Positions 1 through 9,956 of a stretch of DNA of 64,000 nt are shown piece after piece. Every line of letters begins with the position of its first letter. The first letter of the stretch is position 1. Position numbers and translations under genes: made by a program. Origin of the DNA: Streptomyces sp. JHA26 (GTDB lineage Bacteria; Actinomycetota; Actinomycetes; Streptomycetales; Streptomycetaceae); NCBI RefSeq assembly GCF_002005565.1, contig NZ_BDJC01000017.1, positions 1 through 64,000 of the forward strand, in the 5' to 3' direction. A model generated the notes under the pieces. The model ran no database searches and was not told the DNA's origin. It saw only the letters and a list, made by a program, of their open reading frames with translations.

Positions 1-8
1 AATCATTC

Positions 9-54
9 AAAAGGGTTGGACCCCGAACTTCGGTTCGGGGTCCAACCCTTTTTT
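9..54. terminator. Bidirectional rho-independent terminator
   Basis: A perfect 20-bp stem (9-28 with 33-52) is closed by a TTCG tetraloop on a C-G pair, the classic very stable cUUCGg hairpin. A T tract (49-54) follows on the plus strand, and four As at 9-12 give a short U run for minus-strand transcripts. It probably ends a gene lying left of the window. Confidence 0.88.
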
Positions 55-100
55 GTTTTCCGTCACTTGACGTTCACGTAGCGCAACCAGCATCGTCCAC

Positions 101-778
101 ATGAGTACTGCTGCCATGCTCAGGGCCGCCGGTGTGGGTGTCGGCGACGAGGTCGTCGTGCCCGCCTTCGGAAACGCGGAGGTCGCTGAATCCGTGGTCC
201 TCGTAGGCGCGTTGCCGGTGTTCGCCGACATAGATCCGGCGACGTACTGCCTCGACACGTCCGCCGTGGAGGCGGCGCTGACACCCCGGACCGCGGCCGT
301 CGTCGCCGTACACCGCTTCGGACGGCCGGCGGACATGGCCCGGCTGCACGGAGTCGGGCAGCGGCACGGGCTGCTCGTCCTGGAGCAGGGGGAGACCGAC
401 GGGTCGTACGACGAGATAGCGCGGCGCAGGGAACGGGCGGCTTATCTCGACGGGAAGTTGAAGGGCGTGCGCACCCCCCAAGGGGGCGACGGGCACACCT
501 ATCAGCAGTACGTGGTGCGCGTGCCGGGCAACGGCCGGCCCGACCGGGACGCGTTCGCCCGGGCCGTGCGGGAGAGGGGGATCGACTGCCGGGTGCCGGT
601 GAAGACGCCCGTGCACCGGACGCCCGGTTTCCGGCGGTGCGTGTCCTTGCCGGAGACGGAGCGGGCCGCCGACGAGACCCTCGCGCTGCCCGTGGAGGCG
701 TCGTTGACGAAGCGGGACATGCAGCGGATCGTGTCCGCGTGCAATGCGCTGGGCGGACTGCTGCAACCCGCGCACTGA
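101..778 (+). CDS. Truncated DegT/DnrJ/EryC1-type aminotransferase-like protein lacking the PLP lysine
   Basis: The 225-residue product resembles the sugar aminotransferase (DegT/DnrJ/EryC1/StrS) fold. The N-terminus has the family's GVGxGDEVVVPAF block (about residues 11-23) and FADIDPATYCLD (42-53). The C-terminal half has the YQQYVVRVP strand and the GIDCRVPVKTPVH segment. The family is normally 360-400 residues. Here the middle is missing: the sequence runs from the HGLLVLEQ strand straight to the C-terminal part, so the SFYPTKN-type segment with the PLP-binding lysine is absent. It is therefore unlikely to transaminate. The frame is intact and codon use matches its neighbours, so it may be a retained non-catalytic protein rather than a fresh pseudogene. 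No clear ribosome binding site precedes the ATG. Its role is unknown. Confidence 0.6.
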   Translation: MSTAAMLRAAGVGVGDEVVVPAFGNAEVAESVVLVGALPVFADIDPATYCLDTSAVEAALTPRTAAVVAVHRFGRPADMARLHGVGQRHGLLVLEQGETDGSYDEIARRRERAAYLDGKLKGVRTPQGGDGHTYQQYVVRVPGNGRPDRDAFARAVRERGIDCRVPVKTPVHRTPGFRRCVSLPETERAADETLALPVEASLTKRDMQRIVSACNALGGLLQPAH

Positions 779-786
779 AAGCCGTG

Positions 787-816
787 TTGGGAGCACCCCT
801 CTGTTCGGGGTATGAT
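787..816 (+). promoter_or_regulatory. Probable tRNA-Thr promoter
   Basis: TTGGGA (787-792) and TATGAT (811-816) are separated by 18 nt, a good housekeeping-sigma promoter. Mature tRNA begins 41 nt past the -10 box, leaving room for a 5' leader removed by RNase P. Confidence 0.6.
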
Positions 817-856
817 CTATTCCGTTGCCGCGAGGGAAACCTCGAAAAGGCGACAG

Positions 857-929
857 GCCCCTATAGCTCAGTCGGTAGAGCGTCTCCATGGTAAGGAGAA
901 GGTCAACGGTTCGATTCCGTTTGGGGGCT
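857..929 (+). tRNA. tRNA-Thr(GGT)
   Basis: The full cloverleaf can be folded by eye. The acceptor stem is GCCCCTA (857-863) with TGGGGGC (922-928, one G-U pair). The D arm follows, then a 5-bp anticodon stem (883-887 with 895-899) with the loop at 888-894 and anticodon GGT at 890-892. The T arm AACGG/CCGTT (905-909, 917-921) has a TTCGATT loop. The discriminator base is T929. The 3' CCA is not encoded, as is usual in actinobacteria. No integrase or tRNA duplication is visible, so I see no sign that this tRNA is an occupied attachment site. Confidence 0.97.
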
Positions 930-938
930 CCGCAGCAG

Positions 939-967
939 AAAGGCCCCGCCCATCGGGCGGGGCCTTT
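939..967. terminator. Terminator shared by tRNA-Thr and the convergent regulator gene
   Basis: A perfect 13-bp stem AAAGGCCCCGCCC (939-951) / GGGCGGGGCCTTT (955-967) has a 3-nt loop. It lies 10 nt after the tRNA and 24 nt after the stop of the minus-strand gene ending at 992. The A/T ends make it usable from both sides. Confidence 0.85.
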
Positions 968-991
968 CGCATGCCCTGATCCGGTGCGGTG

Positions 992-3757
992 TCAGTCCGC
1001 GTGCGGCTCCGGCACCCGCATCGCCAGGATCGCCATGTCGTCGGACGGCGCGTCCGACGCGAACCGCTCCACCGCGCGCATGATGCGGGCCGCCACCGCG
1101 CCCGCCGTCAGTCCCGTGCAGGTCGTCAGGACGTCGGCGAGGCCGTCGTCCCCCAGCATGCGGGTGCCCTCGCGGCGCTCCGTGACGCCGTCCGTGACGC
1201 AGAGCAGGACGTCGCCCGGATCGAGGGTGACCGTCTGCTCGTAGAGCTCCAGGTCCTCGATGACGCCGAGGAGGGGCTGCGGCTCGGCGGCGGGCTCGAC
1301 CGTCCCGTCCTGGCGCAGGCGAAGCGGGAGCGGGTGGCCGGCGCAGACGACCTTCAGCTCGGCGCTGCCGTCCTCCTGCGGGCGCATCTCGCCGTAGAGG
1401 AGGGTGAGGAAGCGGCTGCGGGCGCCCTCGTCGAGGATGGCGGAGTTGAGGCGCTCCAGGACCGCGGGGCCGCTCAGGCCCTCGCGCGCCAGCAGGCGCA
1501 GGGCGTGCCGGGCCAGGCCCGTGACGGCCGCCGCGTTCGGGCCCGTGCCGCAGACGTCGCCGATGGCGAAACCGTAGGCGCCGTCGCTGATGGGGAACAG
1601 GTCGTAGAAGTCGCCGCCGACCTCGTTGCCCTCGCCGGCCGCGCGGTAGATGACCTCGACCTCGACGCCGTCGATCAGGGGGAGCTCCGGCGGCAGGAGG
1701 CTGCGCTGGAGGGACTGGCTGATGGCCGTGCGCTCCGAGTACAGGCGGGCGTTGTCCAGGGCCAGGGCGGCACGGCGGGACAGGTCCTCGGCGAGTTCCA
1801 GGATCTCCTGGCGGAAGTGCTCGTCGGTGGGCTTGCCGAGGGTCAGCATCCCGATGACGCGGTTGCGGGCGACCAAGGGGAGGACCACGGTCTCGCCGCC
1901 GACGGCGGAGGCCGTGGCCAGGGTCGGGCCGATACCGGAGCCGACCTGCTGGGCGGAGCCGCCGCTCAGGCCGAGGCTGCGCATGGAACTGCGCAGCGCC
2001 GCCTGGTGGGCGACCTCGGCGGGGGCCGTCCAGACACGGGCGCCCGGGGTGGGCACCGGGTCGGGCGGGGCGATCTTGGAGAGGAGGGACTTGATGCCGT
2101 CGATCAGTTCCTCGTCCTCGTGCAGGACGTACGACAGGTCCGGGTCCGAGGACTGGTCGGCGATGGTGTAGACGGCGCACCAGGTGGCCAGGGTCGGGAC
2201 CGTCATCTGGGCCATGAGCGCCAGGGTCTGGTCACGGTCCAGGGTGCCGGCGAGGAGGTCGGAGGCCTCGACGAGGAAGCTGAGCGAGCCGCGGCGCAGC
2301 CGTTCCAGCTCGCCGAGGCGCGCCGACTCGACGGCCAGGGCGATGCGGTCGGCGGCGAACTGGAGCCGCAACGCCTCCTCGTTGGAGTACCGGCCGGCGG
2401 CCTCGGCCGCGACGCCGAGGGAGCCGGTGAGGCGGCCCTCGACCTTGAGGGGGACGGTGACGACGGAGCGCATGCCGGTGCCGTTCAGCAGGGGAACGGC
2501 GCCGGGGACCGCGGTGAGGTCGTCGTGGACGGCGGGCATGCGCGCGGAGCCGTAGCGGCCGGGGCCCGCCTCGACGGGGACGCGGGCGAAGCGCTGGCGG
2601 GCGGAGGGCAGGCCGGTGGAGGCGCGGACCTCCAGCTCCGTCTCGTCGTCGGTGGCGAGGAGCAGGAAGGCGGCGTCGGCGTCGAGCATGTCGCGGGCGC
2701 GTTCGACCGTGCGCTGCAGGAGGCCGTCGAGGTCGTCCGGGGCGGGGGAGCCGATGAACACCTCGAAGGGGTCGGTGCTCTTGCCCTCGGAGGAGCCGCC
2801 GGAGTCGGAGGAGGGTACGCGCAGCGGTGTCTGCAGCACGGCACGTTCGTGGTCCCGTACGAGGAGGCAGACGGTGGAGGGCTCGCCGCCGGCGTCACGG
2901 ACGCGCAGGTGGGAGGCGTAGACCGGGGTGACGCGGCCGTCGGCGCCCCTTATGCCGTAGCTGCCCTCCCAGCGGGAGAGCTGGAGCGCCTCGACGATGC
3001 CCGTGCCGGTGCCCGGGGTGTGCGGCCAGGCGGCCAGGTCGGCCAGCGGCTTGCCGGTGACCTGCTCGGCCGGGTAGCCGAAGAGTTCCTCGGCGTCCTC
3101 GTTCCAGGCGGTGATGGCGCCGGTGCGGTCGATCTGGACGACGGCGACGCGGACGCGGCCGTCGGCGACCGGCAACAGCTCGACCGGGAGGGACGGGCCC
3201 GCGCTGCGGGTGCCCACCGCGCGTGCGGGCAGGTCCAGCCGGAACCAGACGTTCTTGTGCGTGGGCGTGTACTCGACGCCCCAGTGACCGGCGAGGGCCG
3301 CGCAGAGCTGGAGGCCGCGTCCGCCCTCGCGGTCGGGGCTGCCCATGGTGACGGCGGAGCCCTGGATCGGAACCTCGCGCTCGGGGTAGCGGTCGGCCAC
3401 CTCGATGCGTACGCCGTCGTCACTGCGCAGGCACACCACGTCGGCGGCGGTACCGGCGTGCACGACGGCATTGGTCACCAGTTCACTGGTGAGCACCACG
3501 GCGTCGTCGACGATGTCGGCGTGGCCCCAGCCTTGGAGGGTGTCGCGGACGAAGGAACGTGCGCTCGCCACCGATCGTCCGACGGGCTCGAAACTGGCGG
3601 CCGCGCGCGCGGTGATCACAGAACTCCTCGACCCTCTCTCCACGTCCACGTGCACGTGTACGGCCTCGTGGCCGACCGGCTCGTGCCGCTGCTGCGGCAG
3701 GCCGCCCGTCGGTCCGGGATCCGGGGGCTGCTCCCCCGGGATCAGTCCGGTGGTCAT
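992..3757 (-). CDS. HATPase-PAS-GAF-GAF-SpoIIE (PP2C) regulatory phosphatase
   Basis: The 921-residue cytosolic multidomain regulator has no membrane segment. In order it has an anti-sigma-type HATPase domain (about 28-170; DAVVLTSELVTNAVVHA is the N-box helix and GGRGLQLCAALA the G region), a PAS domain (about 185-300, AITAWNEDAEELFGY), two GAF domains (about 345-500 and 520-690), and a C-terminal SpoIIE/PP2C serine phosphatase (about 700-921; GGDFYDLFP, IGDVCGTGPNAA, VTDGVTERR carry the metal-binding Asp and Gly). Such proteins combine a kinase-like domain with a phosphatase acting on anti-sigma-factor antagonists. The partner is not in the window. I chose ATG 3757 because it is the N-terminal boundary of the HATPase domain and has CCGGAG 8 nt upstream; longer in-frame starts exist. 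It is divergent from osaA, hinting at a shared stress-signalling theme. Confidence 0.85.
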   Translation of the reverse strand: MTTGLIPGEQPPDPGPTGGLPQQRHEPVGHEAVHVHVDVERGSRSSVITARAAASFEPVGRSVASARSFVRDTLQGWGHADIVDDAVVLTSELVTNAVVHAGTAADVVCLRSDDGVRIEVADRYPEREVPIQGSAVTMGSPDREGGRGLQLCAALAGHWGVEYTPTHKNVWFRLDLPARAVGTRSAGPSLPVELLPVADGRVRVAVVQIDRTGAITAWNEDAEELFGYPAEQVTGKPLADLAAWPHTPGTGTGIVEALQLSRWEGSYGIRGADGRVTPVYASHLRVRDAGGEPSTVCLLVRDHERAVLQTPLRVPSSDSGGSSEGKSTDPFEVFIGSPAPDDLDGLLQRTVERARDMLDADAAFLLLATDDETELEVRASTGLPSARQRFARVPVEAGPGRYGSARMPAVHDDLTAVPGAVPLLNGTGMRSVVTVPLKVEGRLTGSLGVAAEAAGRYSNEEALRLQFAADRIALAVESARLGELERLRRGSLSFLVEASDLLAGTLDRDQTLALMAQMTVPTLATWCAVYTIADQSSDPDLSYVLHEDEELIDGIKSLLSKIAPPDPVPTPGARVWTAPAEVAHQAALRSSMRSLGLSGGSAQQVGSGIGPTLATASAVGGETVVLPLVARNRVIGMLTLGKPTDEHFRQEILELAEDLSRRAALALDNARLYSERTAISQSLQRSLLPPELPLIDGVEVEVIYRAAGEGNEVGGDFYDLFPISDGAYGFAIGDVCGTGPNAAAVTGLARHALRLLAREGLSGPAVLERLNSAILDEGARSRFLTLLYGEMRPQEDGSAELKVVCAGHPLPLRLRQDGTVEPAAEPQPLLGVIEDLELYEQTVTLDPGDVLLCVTDGVTERREGTRMLGDDGLADVLTTCTGLTAGAVAARIMRAVERFASDAPSDDMAILAMRVPEPHAD

Positions 3758-4148
3758 GTCTCCGGCCGCCCCTCCGATGCCCGCTCGTCTCGTGCCACCG
3801 CCCAGGCCGGACAGAACCGGCATGGCTGGACAGCCGCATGCAAGGTTACTTACCTTCGCCGTCCCCGCGGATGCCGGTCTGCAGTGTTTCCGCCCAGAGG
3901 GTGTGCGGACGATGTGCGAAGCTGCCGAACTGTTATGGCCTGGTTCGGCCGGGGTGAAACACTGGGCAGGCTTCTTGCGTGCGTCCCGGCGGGCCGAATG
4001 CCGAACGGGCTCGACGGGCAGCAGCCCTGGCAGCGGCTCGGTGAGCCGGGCCGGGGCATGCGGCGGTACGGGAAGCACAGGGTAGTAACCGGTCACCGCG
4101 GGTGCACCGGGCACAGCAGTAACGGTCGACCCCTGCGGGAGGGACACA
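3758..4148. other. Intergenic region between the SpoIIE-type regulator and osaA
   Basis: This is a 391-nt divergent regulatory region without a convincing gene. A short inverted repeat AAGGT-N5-ACCTT lies at 3842-3856. Read on the minus strand it overlaps TAACCT, a possible -10 box for the phosphatase gene. Near osaA there is a direct repeat of AGTAAC(C)GGTC at about 4084 and 4120, just before the ribosome binding site GGGAGGGA. No strong -35/-10 pair stands out for osaA. Confidence 0.4.
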
Positions 4149-7100
4149 GTGGAGTCTGGCGCAGCGACGCGGGCCACGAAGACGCGCGCGAAGGGCGGAC
4201 AGTCCCTGAGTAGGCAGGGCAAGGCACGAGGCGGGACGACGACGGTCGACACGGCGGCGCTGAACCGGCTGCTCGCGGCCCTCGTGGCCATGCGGGAGGG
4301 GAACTTCCGCAAGCGGCTCACGGTGTCCGGGGACGGCGTGATGTCGGAGATCGCGGCGGTCTTCAACGAGGTGGCCGACCGCAATCTGCACCTCACGGGC
4401 GAGCTGGCGCGGGTGCGCCGGATGGTCGGACGTGAGGGGAAGCTCACGGAGCGGCTGGAGACGGGGGCCTGCGAAGGGTCCTGGGCGACCGCGATCGACA
4501 ACTCCAACGCGCTCGTGGACGACCTGGTACGGCCCGTCTCCGAGGTCAGCCGGGTGCTGTCGGCGGTGGCGGACGGTGACCTGTCGCCCCGCATGGAGCT
4601 GCGGACGCAGACCGTGGAGGGCGCCGGGCATCCGCTGCGCGGTGAGTTCCTGAAGGTCGGACGGACCGTGAACAACCTGGTCGACCAGTTGTCGACGTTC
4701 ACGGACGAGGTCACGCGGGTGGCCAGTGAGGTCGGTACCGAGGGCAAGCTGGGCGGTCAGGCCCAGGTGCGCGGCATGTCCGGTTCGTGGAAGGACCTCA
4801 CGGACTCCGTCAACACGATGGCGTACCGGCTGACCGCGCAGGTGCGGGACATCGCGCTGGTGACGACGGCGGTGGCCAAGGGAGATCTGTCGCGGAAGGT
4901 CACGGTGCACGTGGCCGGCGAGATGCTGGAGCTGAAGAACACCGTCAACACGATGGTGGACCAGCTCTCCGCGTTCTCCTCCGAGGTGACGCGCGTCGCC
5001 CGGGAGGTGGGTACCGAGGGCGCCCTGGGCGGTCAGGCGCAGGTGCCCGGGGTGGCGGGTGTGTGGAAGGAGCTCACCGACTCCGTCAACACCATGGCCG
5101 GGAACCTCACGGCCCAGGTGCGCGGGATCTCCGAGGTGACGACCGCGGTCGCCAACGGTGACCTGTCGCGGAAGGTGACCGTGCCGGCGCGCGGTGAGGT
5201 CGCGCAGCTCGCCGAGACGATCAACCAGATGACCGAGACGCTGCGGATCTTCGCGGACGAGGTCACCCGGGTGGCCAACGAGGTCGGCGGCGAGGGGCAG
5301 CTCGGCGGCCAGGCGAACGTGCCGGGTGCGGCGGGGATCTGGAAGGACCTGACCGACTCCGTCAACACCGTCTTCCGGAACCTGACCACGCAGGTGCGCG
5401 ACATCGCCGCGGTGACGACGGCGGTGGCCAACGGCGACCTGTCGCAGAAGGTCACGGTCGACGTGGCCGGGGAGATGCTGGAGCTGAAGAACACCGTCAA
5501 CACGATGGTGGACCAGCTGTCCTCCTTCGGTGCCGAGGTCACCCGCGTGGCCCGGGAGGTCGGTGTCGAAGGGGAGCTGGGCGGCCAGGCGCAGGTGCCG
5601 GGTGCGGCGGGCACGTGGAAGGACCTCACCGACTCCGTCAACACGGCGTTTCGCAACCTCACCGGTCAGGTGAGGAACATCGCGCAGGTGACGACGGCGG
5701 TGGCCAACGGTGACCTGTCGCAGAAGGTCACCGTGGACGTCTCCGGCGAGATGCTCCAGCTGAAGAACACCGTCAACACGATGGTGGACCAGCTTTCCAG
5801 CTTCGCCGACCAGGTGACCCGGATGGCGCGGGACGTGGGCACGGAGGGCCGCCTCGGCGGTCAGGCCCGGGTGGACGGAGTGTCGGGCACCTGGAAGGAG
5901 CTGACGGACTCCGTCAACTCGATGGCGGGGAACCTGACCTCCCAGGTGCGCAACATCGCGCAGGTGACGACGGCCGTGGCCCGCGGTGATCTGTCCCAGA
6001 AGATCGACGTCGACGCGCGCGGGGAGATCCTGGAGCTGAAGAACACCATCAACACGATGGTGGACCAGCTGTCGTCGTTCGCCGAGCAGGTCACGCGCGT
6101 GGCCCGTGAGGTGGGTACCGAGGGCCGCCTCGGCGGTCAGGCGCAGGTGCCCGGGGTCGCCGGTGTGTGGCGGGACCTGACCGACTCGGTGAACGGCATG
6201 GCCGGCAACCTCACCGCGCAGGTCCGCAACATCGCGCAGGTCGCGACGGCGGTGGCCCGCGGTGATCTGTCGCAGAAGATCACCGTGGACGCGCGCGGGG
6301 AGATCCTGGAGCTGAAGAACACGCTGAACACGATGGTGGACCAGCTGTCGTCGTTCGCCCAGGAGGTCACGCGCGTCGCGCGGGAGGTCGGTACCGAGGG
6401 CATCCTCGGCGGGCAGGCCGAGGTGCAGGGCGTCTCCGGCACCTGGAAGGACCTCACGCAGTCCGTGAACGGCATGGCCAACAACCTGACCATGCAGGTC
6501 CGCAACATCGCCGAGGTCACCACCGCCGTGGCCAAGGGCGACCTGTCGAAGAAGATCACCGTCGACGCCAAGGGCGAGATCCTCGAGCTCGTCACCACCG
6601 TCAACACGATGGTGGACCAGCTGTCGTCCTTCGCCGAGCAGGTCACCCGGGTGGCGCGCGAGGTGGGTACCGAGGGCATCCTCGGCGGTCAGGCGCACGT
6701 GCCGGGTGTCGTGGGCATCTGGAAGGACCTCAGCGACAACGTCAACCTGATGGCGAAGAACCTCACCGTCCAGGTGAGGAACATCTCCCAGGTCGCCGCC
6801 GCCGTCGCCAACGGCGACCTGACGCGGACGGTGACGATCGAGGCGCGCGGTGAGGTCGCGCAGCTCGCCGAGACCTTCAACACCATGGTGAAGACGCTGA
6901 GTTCGTTCGCGGACCAGGTGACCAAGGTGGCCCGTGAGGTGGGTACGGACGGCATCCTCGGCGGTCAGGCGCACGTGCCGGGCGTCTCCGGTACGTGGAA
7001 GGACCTCACCGAGTCGGTGAACCAGATGGCGTCCAACCTGACCGGTCAGGTGCGCAACATCGCCATGGTCACGACCGCCATCGCCAAGGGTGATCTGACC

Positions 7101-9620
7101 AAGAAGATCGACATCGACGCGCGCGGTGAGATCCTCGAGCTGAAGACCACGATCAACACCATGGTCGACCAGCTGTCCTCCTTCGCCGAGGAGGTGACCC
7201 GCGTGGCCCGTGAGGTGGGCACGGAGGGCCAGCTCGGCGGGCAGGCGCGCGTGCGGGACGTGGACGGGACCTGGCGGGACCTGACCGAGTCCGTGAACGA
7301 GATGGCCGGGAACTTGACCCGGCAGGTGCGTGCCATCGCGCGCGTGGCGACCGCGGTGACCCGCGGTGACCTGAACCTGAAGATCGACGTGGACGCCTCG
7401 GGAGAGATCTCCGAGCTCCAGGACTACATCAACAAGATGATCGCCAACCTGCGCGACACCACGATCGCCAACAAGGAGCAGGACTGGCTCAAGGGCAATC
7501 TCGCCCGCATCTCGGCGCTGATGCAGGGCCGCCGGGACCTCCAGGACGTGGCCTCGCTGATCATGAGCGAGCTGACCCCGGTCGTGTCCGCGCAGCACGG
7601 CGCGTTCTTCCTCGCCATGCCGCTCCTCGACGGCCAGGAGCCGGGCGCCGGCGACGACGACGAGTACGAGCTGCGCATGCTCGGCTCGTACGGCTACTCG
7701 ATGGGGTCGATGCCCACCTCCTTCCGGCCGGGGGAGGCCCTGGTCGGGACGGCCGCCCAGGAGAAGCGCACGATCCTGGTGGAGAACGCGCCGAGCGGTT
7801 ACCTGAAGATCTCCTCCGGGCTCGGGGAAGCCCCGCCCGCGCAGGTGATCGTTCTGCCGGTGCTGTTCGAGGGGAAGGTGCTCGGCGTCATCGAGCTGGC
7901 GTCCTTCACCCCGTTCACGCAGATCCAGAAGGACTTCCTCAACCAGATCGCCGAGATGATCGCGACGAGCGTCAACACCATCTCCGTCAACACCAAGACG
8001 GAGGTGCTGCTGAAGCAGTCGCAGGAGCTGACCGAGCAACTGCGCGAACGGTCGGAGGAGTTGGAGCAGCGGCAGAAGGCTCTGCAGTCGTCCAACGCCG
8101 AACTGGAGGAGAAGGCCGAGCTGCTGGCCCAGCAGAACCGCGACATCGAGGTGAAGAACACCGAGATCGAGGAGGCCCGGCAGGTCCTGGAGGAGCGGGC
8201 CGAGCAGCTCGCGGTCTCCATGCGCTACAAGAGCGAGTTCCTGGCCAACATGTCGCACGAGCTGCGTACGCCGCTCAACTCGCTGCTGATCCTGGCCAAG
8301 TTGCTCGCGGACAACGCCGAGGGGAACCTCTCCCCGAAGCAGGTCGAGTTCGCCGAGACGATCCACGGGGCCGGGTCCGACCTGCTCCAGCTCATCAACG
8401 ACATCCTCGACCTGTCGAAGGTCGAGGCGGGCAAGATGGACGTCTCCCCGACGCGCATCGCGCTGGTCCAGCTCGTGGACTACGTGGAGGCCACGTTCCG
8501 GCCGCTGACCGCGGAGAAGGGCCTCGACCTGTCGGTGCGGGTGTCGCCGGAGCTGCCCGCCACCCTGCACACCGACGAGCAGCGGTTGCTCCAGGTGCTG
8601 CGCAACCTGCTGTCCAACGCGGTGAAGTTCACCGACTCGGGAGCGGTCGAGCTGGTCATCCGGCCGGCTCGGGGCGACGTGCCGCAGGCCATCCGGGAGC
8701 AGTTGCTGGAGGCCGGTTCGATGACCGACCCGGACGGGGAGCTGATCGCGTTCTCCGTGAGCGACACCGGTATCGGGATCGCGGCCAGCAAGATGCGGGT
8801 GATCTTCGAGGCGTTCAAGCAGGCCGACGGCACCACCAGCCGCAAGTACGGCGGCACGGGTCTCGGGCTGTCCATCTCGCGGGAGATCGCGCAGCTGCTG
8901 GGCGGTGAGATCCACGCCCAGAGCGAGCCGGGCCGCGGTTCGACGTTCACCCTCTACCTGCCGCTGCACCCGAGCGAACTGCCCCCGCACGGTTACCAGC
9001 AGGCCATGCCGACGCTCGAGGCGGGAGAGCTGCCGGCCACCACGGGTGCCCCGGCCGACCGGGCCGAGCTGCCGCAGGCGCCGACCGAGCCGCCGTCCTA
9101 CCAGGACCCGCAGAACGGTGCCGCCTCGCTGTTCCGGCGCCGCCGCAGGGCCGTGCCGGAGAGCGGTGAGCAGGCCGCCGGGCAGGAGCAGCGGCCGGCG
9201 GGCGAGCAGGGCACGGCGCCGCAGTCGCACCGGAGCATCCGGTTCGGCGGCGAGAAGGTGCTGATCGTCGACGACGACATCCGCAACGTCTTCGCGCTCA
9301 CCAGCGTCCTGGAGCAGCATGGCCTGTCCGTGCTGTACGCCGAGAACGGCCGGGAGGGCATCGAGGTCCTGGAGCAGCACGAGGACGTCGCGGTCGTCCT
9401 GATGGACATCATGATGCCCGAGATGGACGGGTACGCGACGACCACGGCGATCCGTCGGATGCCCCAGTTCGCCGGGCTCCCGATCATCGCGCTGACCGCC
9501 AAGGCGATGAAGGGCGACCGGGAGAAGGCGATCGAGTCGGGAGCCTCCGACTACGTCACCAAGCCGGTCGACCCCGACCATCTGCTGACGGTGATGGAGC
9601 AGTGGATGCGCCAGGAGTGA
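4149..9620 (+). CDS. osaA: Poly-HAMP hybrid histidine kinase OsaA
   Basis: This is a 1823-residue soluble sensor kinase. A GTG start follows GGGAGGGA. Residues about 35-1100 are a long HAMP array in which two alternating unit types recur: about 12 xxAVAxGDLSxK units and 11 EVGTEGxLGGQA units, one pair every 92 residues. Then come a GAF domain (about 1115-1275), a coiled coil (about 1285-1360), HisKA with the phospho-acceptor His1370 in [14 protein letters not shown], an HATPase with [16 protein letters not shown] and GGTGLGLS motifs, a variable linker, and a C-terminal receiver with phospho-acceptor Asp1753 ([13 protein letters not shown]). There is no transmembrane segment, so it senses an internal signal or partner. 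In S. coelicolor the OsaA/OsaB pair is needed for osmoadaptation. The downstream response regulator fits that assignment. Confidence 0.93.
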   Translation: MESGAATRATKTRAKGGQSLSRQGKARGGTTTVDTAALNRLLAALVAMREGNFRKRLTVSGDGVMSEIAAVFNEVADRNLHLTGELARVRRMVGREGKLTERLETGACEGSWATAIDNSNALVDDLVRPVSEVSRVLSAVADGDLSPRMELRTQTVEGAGHPLRGEFLKVGRTVNNLVDQLSTFTDEVTRVASEVGTEGKLGGQAQVRGMSGSWKDLTDSVNTMAYRLTAQVRDIALVTTAVAKGDLSRKVTVHVAGEMLELKNTVNTMVDQLSAFSSEVTRVAREVGTEGALGGQAQVPGVAGVWKELTDSVNTMAGNLTAQVRGISEVTTAVANGDLSRKVTVPARGEVAQLAETINQMTETLRIFADEVTRVANEVGGEGQLGGQANVPGAAGIWKDLTDSVNTVFRNLTTQVRDIAAVTTAVANGDLSQKVTVDVAGEMLELKNTVNTMVDQLSSFGAEVTRVAREVGVEGELGGQAQVPGAAGTWKDLTDSVNTAFRNLTGQVRNIAQVTTAVANGDLSQKVTVDVSGEMLQLKNTVNTMVDQLSSFADQVTRMARDVGTEGRLGGQARVDGVSGTWKELTDSVNSMAGNLTSQVRNIAQVTTAVARGDLSQKIDVDARGEILELKNTINTMVDQLSSFAEQVTRVAREVGTEGRLGGQAQVPGVAGVWRDLTDSVNGMAGNLTAQVRNIAQVATAVARGDLSQKITVDARGEILELKNTLNTMVDQLSSFAQEVTRVAREVGTEGILGGQAEVQGVSGTWKDLTQSVNGMANNLTMQVRNIAEVTTAVAKGDLSKKITVDAKGEILELVTTVNTMVDQLSSFAEQVTRVAREVGTEGILGGQAHVPGVVGIWKDLSDNVNLMAKNLTVQVRNISQVAAAVANGDLTRTVTIEARGEVAQLAETFNTMVKTLSSFADQVTKVAREVGTDGILGGQAHVPGVSGTWKDLTESVNQMASNLTGQVRNIAMVTTAIAKGDLTKKIDIDARGEILELKTTINTMVDQLSSFAEEVTRVAREVGTEGQLGGQARVRDVDGTWRDLTESVNEMAGNLTRQVRAIARVATAVTRGDLNLKIDVDASGEISELQDYINKMIANLRDTTIANKEQDWLKGNLARISALMQGRRDLQDVASLIMSELTPVVSAQHGAFFLAMPLLDGQEPGAGDDDEYELRMLGSYGYSMGSMPTSFRPGEALVGTAAQEKRTILVENAPSGYLKISSGLGEAPPAQVIVLPVLFEGKVLGVIELASFTPFTQIQKDFLNQIAEMIATSVNTISVNTKTEVLLKQSQELTEQLRERSEELEQRQKALQSSNAELEEKAELLAQQNRDIEVKNTEIEEARQVLEERAEQLAVSMRYKSEFLANMSHELRTPLNSLLILAKLLADNAEGNLSPKQVEFAETIHGAGSDLLQLINDILDLSKVEAGKMDVSPTRIALVQLVDYVEATFRPLTAEKGLDLSVRVSPELPATLHTDEQRLLQVLRNLLSNAVKFTDSGAVELVIRPARGDVPQAIREQLLEAGSMTDPDGELIAFSVSDTGIGIAASKMRVIFEAFKQADGTTSRKYGGTGLGLSISREIAQLLGGEIHAQSEPGRGSTFTLYLPLHPSELPPHGYQQAMPTLEAGELPATTGAPADRAELPQAPTEPPSYQDPQNGAASLFRRRRRAVPESGEQAAGQEQRPAGEQGTAPQSHRSIRFGGEKVLIVDDDIRNVFALTSVLEQHGLSVLYAENGREGIEVLEQHEDVAVVLMDIMMPEMDGYATTTAIRRMPQFAGLPIIALTAKAMKGDREKAIESGASDYVTKPVDPDHLLTVMEQWMRQE
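4660..7440 (+). repeat. Tandem about 276-bp coding repeats (HAMP array of osaA)
   Basis: Roughly ten consecutive copies of a 276-bp unit encode [29 protein letters not shown] and then a GGQAxVPGVxGxWKDLTxSVN half. Short stretches such as the codons for [11 protein letters not shown] are almost identical between copies, so the array is a natural place for unequal recombination and for misassembly. Confidence 0.9.
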
Positions 9621-9956
9621 GCGGCGGGTCCGGGCGGTGCGCGTCCGGGCGGTGTGCGCATGTGGTGGGCGTGAGCGCGGCGGGGGCTTCGGGGTTCACA
9701 CGGAGTTGCTGACTCAGTGTGCTCGACATCGTGTAGAAGTACGGGATTCGGGGAACCTTCTGGTCTCCCGCCGCGTTTCTGCTACGTACACAGTGACATC
9801 GCGGTGACAGGGTGTGGTGACGGGCGGGGTGCGGCTACGATGACCGGCACAAGGACGGGCGACGCAAGGGAGTCGTCCCCTGGGGCGGCGCCCACCGGCG
9901 CTGTCCCAAGTCCTGCGGACAGGGGAGGCCCCACGCCGGGGCGAGGAGGGCGGGCC
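9621..9956 (+). other. Intergenic and leader region before osaB
   Basis: In these 336 nt the reading frame of osaB stays open upstream to 9717, but the upstream residues are low-complexity and start codons at 9717 and 9840 lack ribosome binding sites. A TACGAT box at 9836-9841 is a possible -10. I see no clear -35 and no strong hairpin after osaA. Confidence 0.4.

Noticed and set aside
857..929. tRNA-Thr as an integration site
   Set aside because: No integrase, no duplicated 3' tRNA end and no foreign composition are visible nearby.
4660..7440. Repeat array as a mobile or satellite element
   Set aside because: The repeats keep the reading frame and encode alternating HAMP units.
3933..9581. 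A long minus-strand reading frame opposite osaA
   Set aside because: It is a shadow of the biased codon use of osaA; its protein is low-complexity Arg/His/Leu-rich with no domain.
9717..9956. Longer OsaB starting at 9717 or 9840
   Set aside because: The added residues are low-complexity and neither start has a ribosome binding site, whereas ATG 9957 does.
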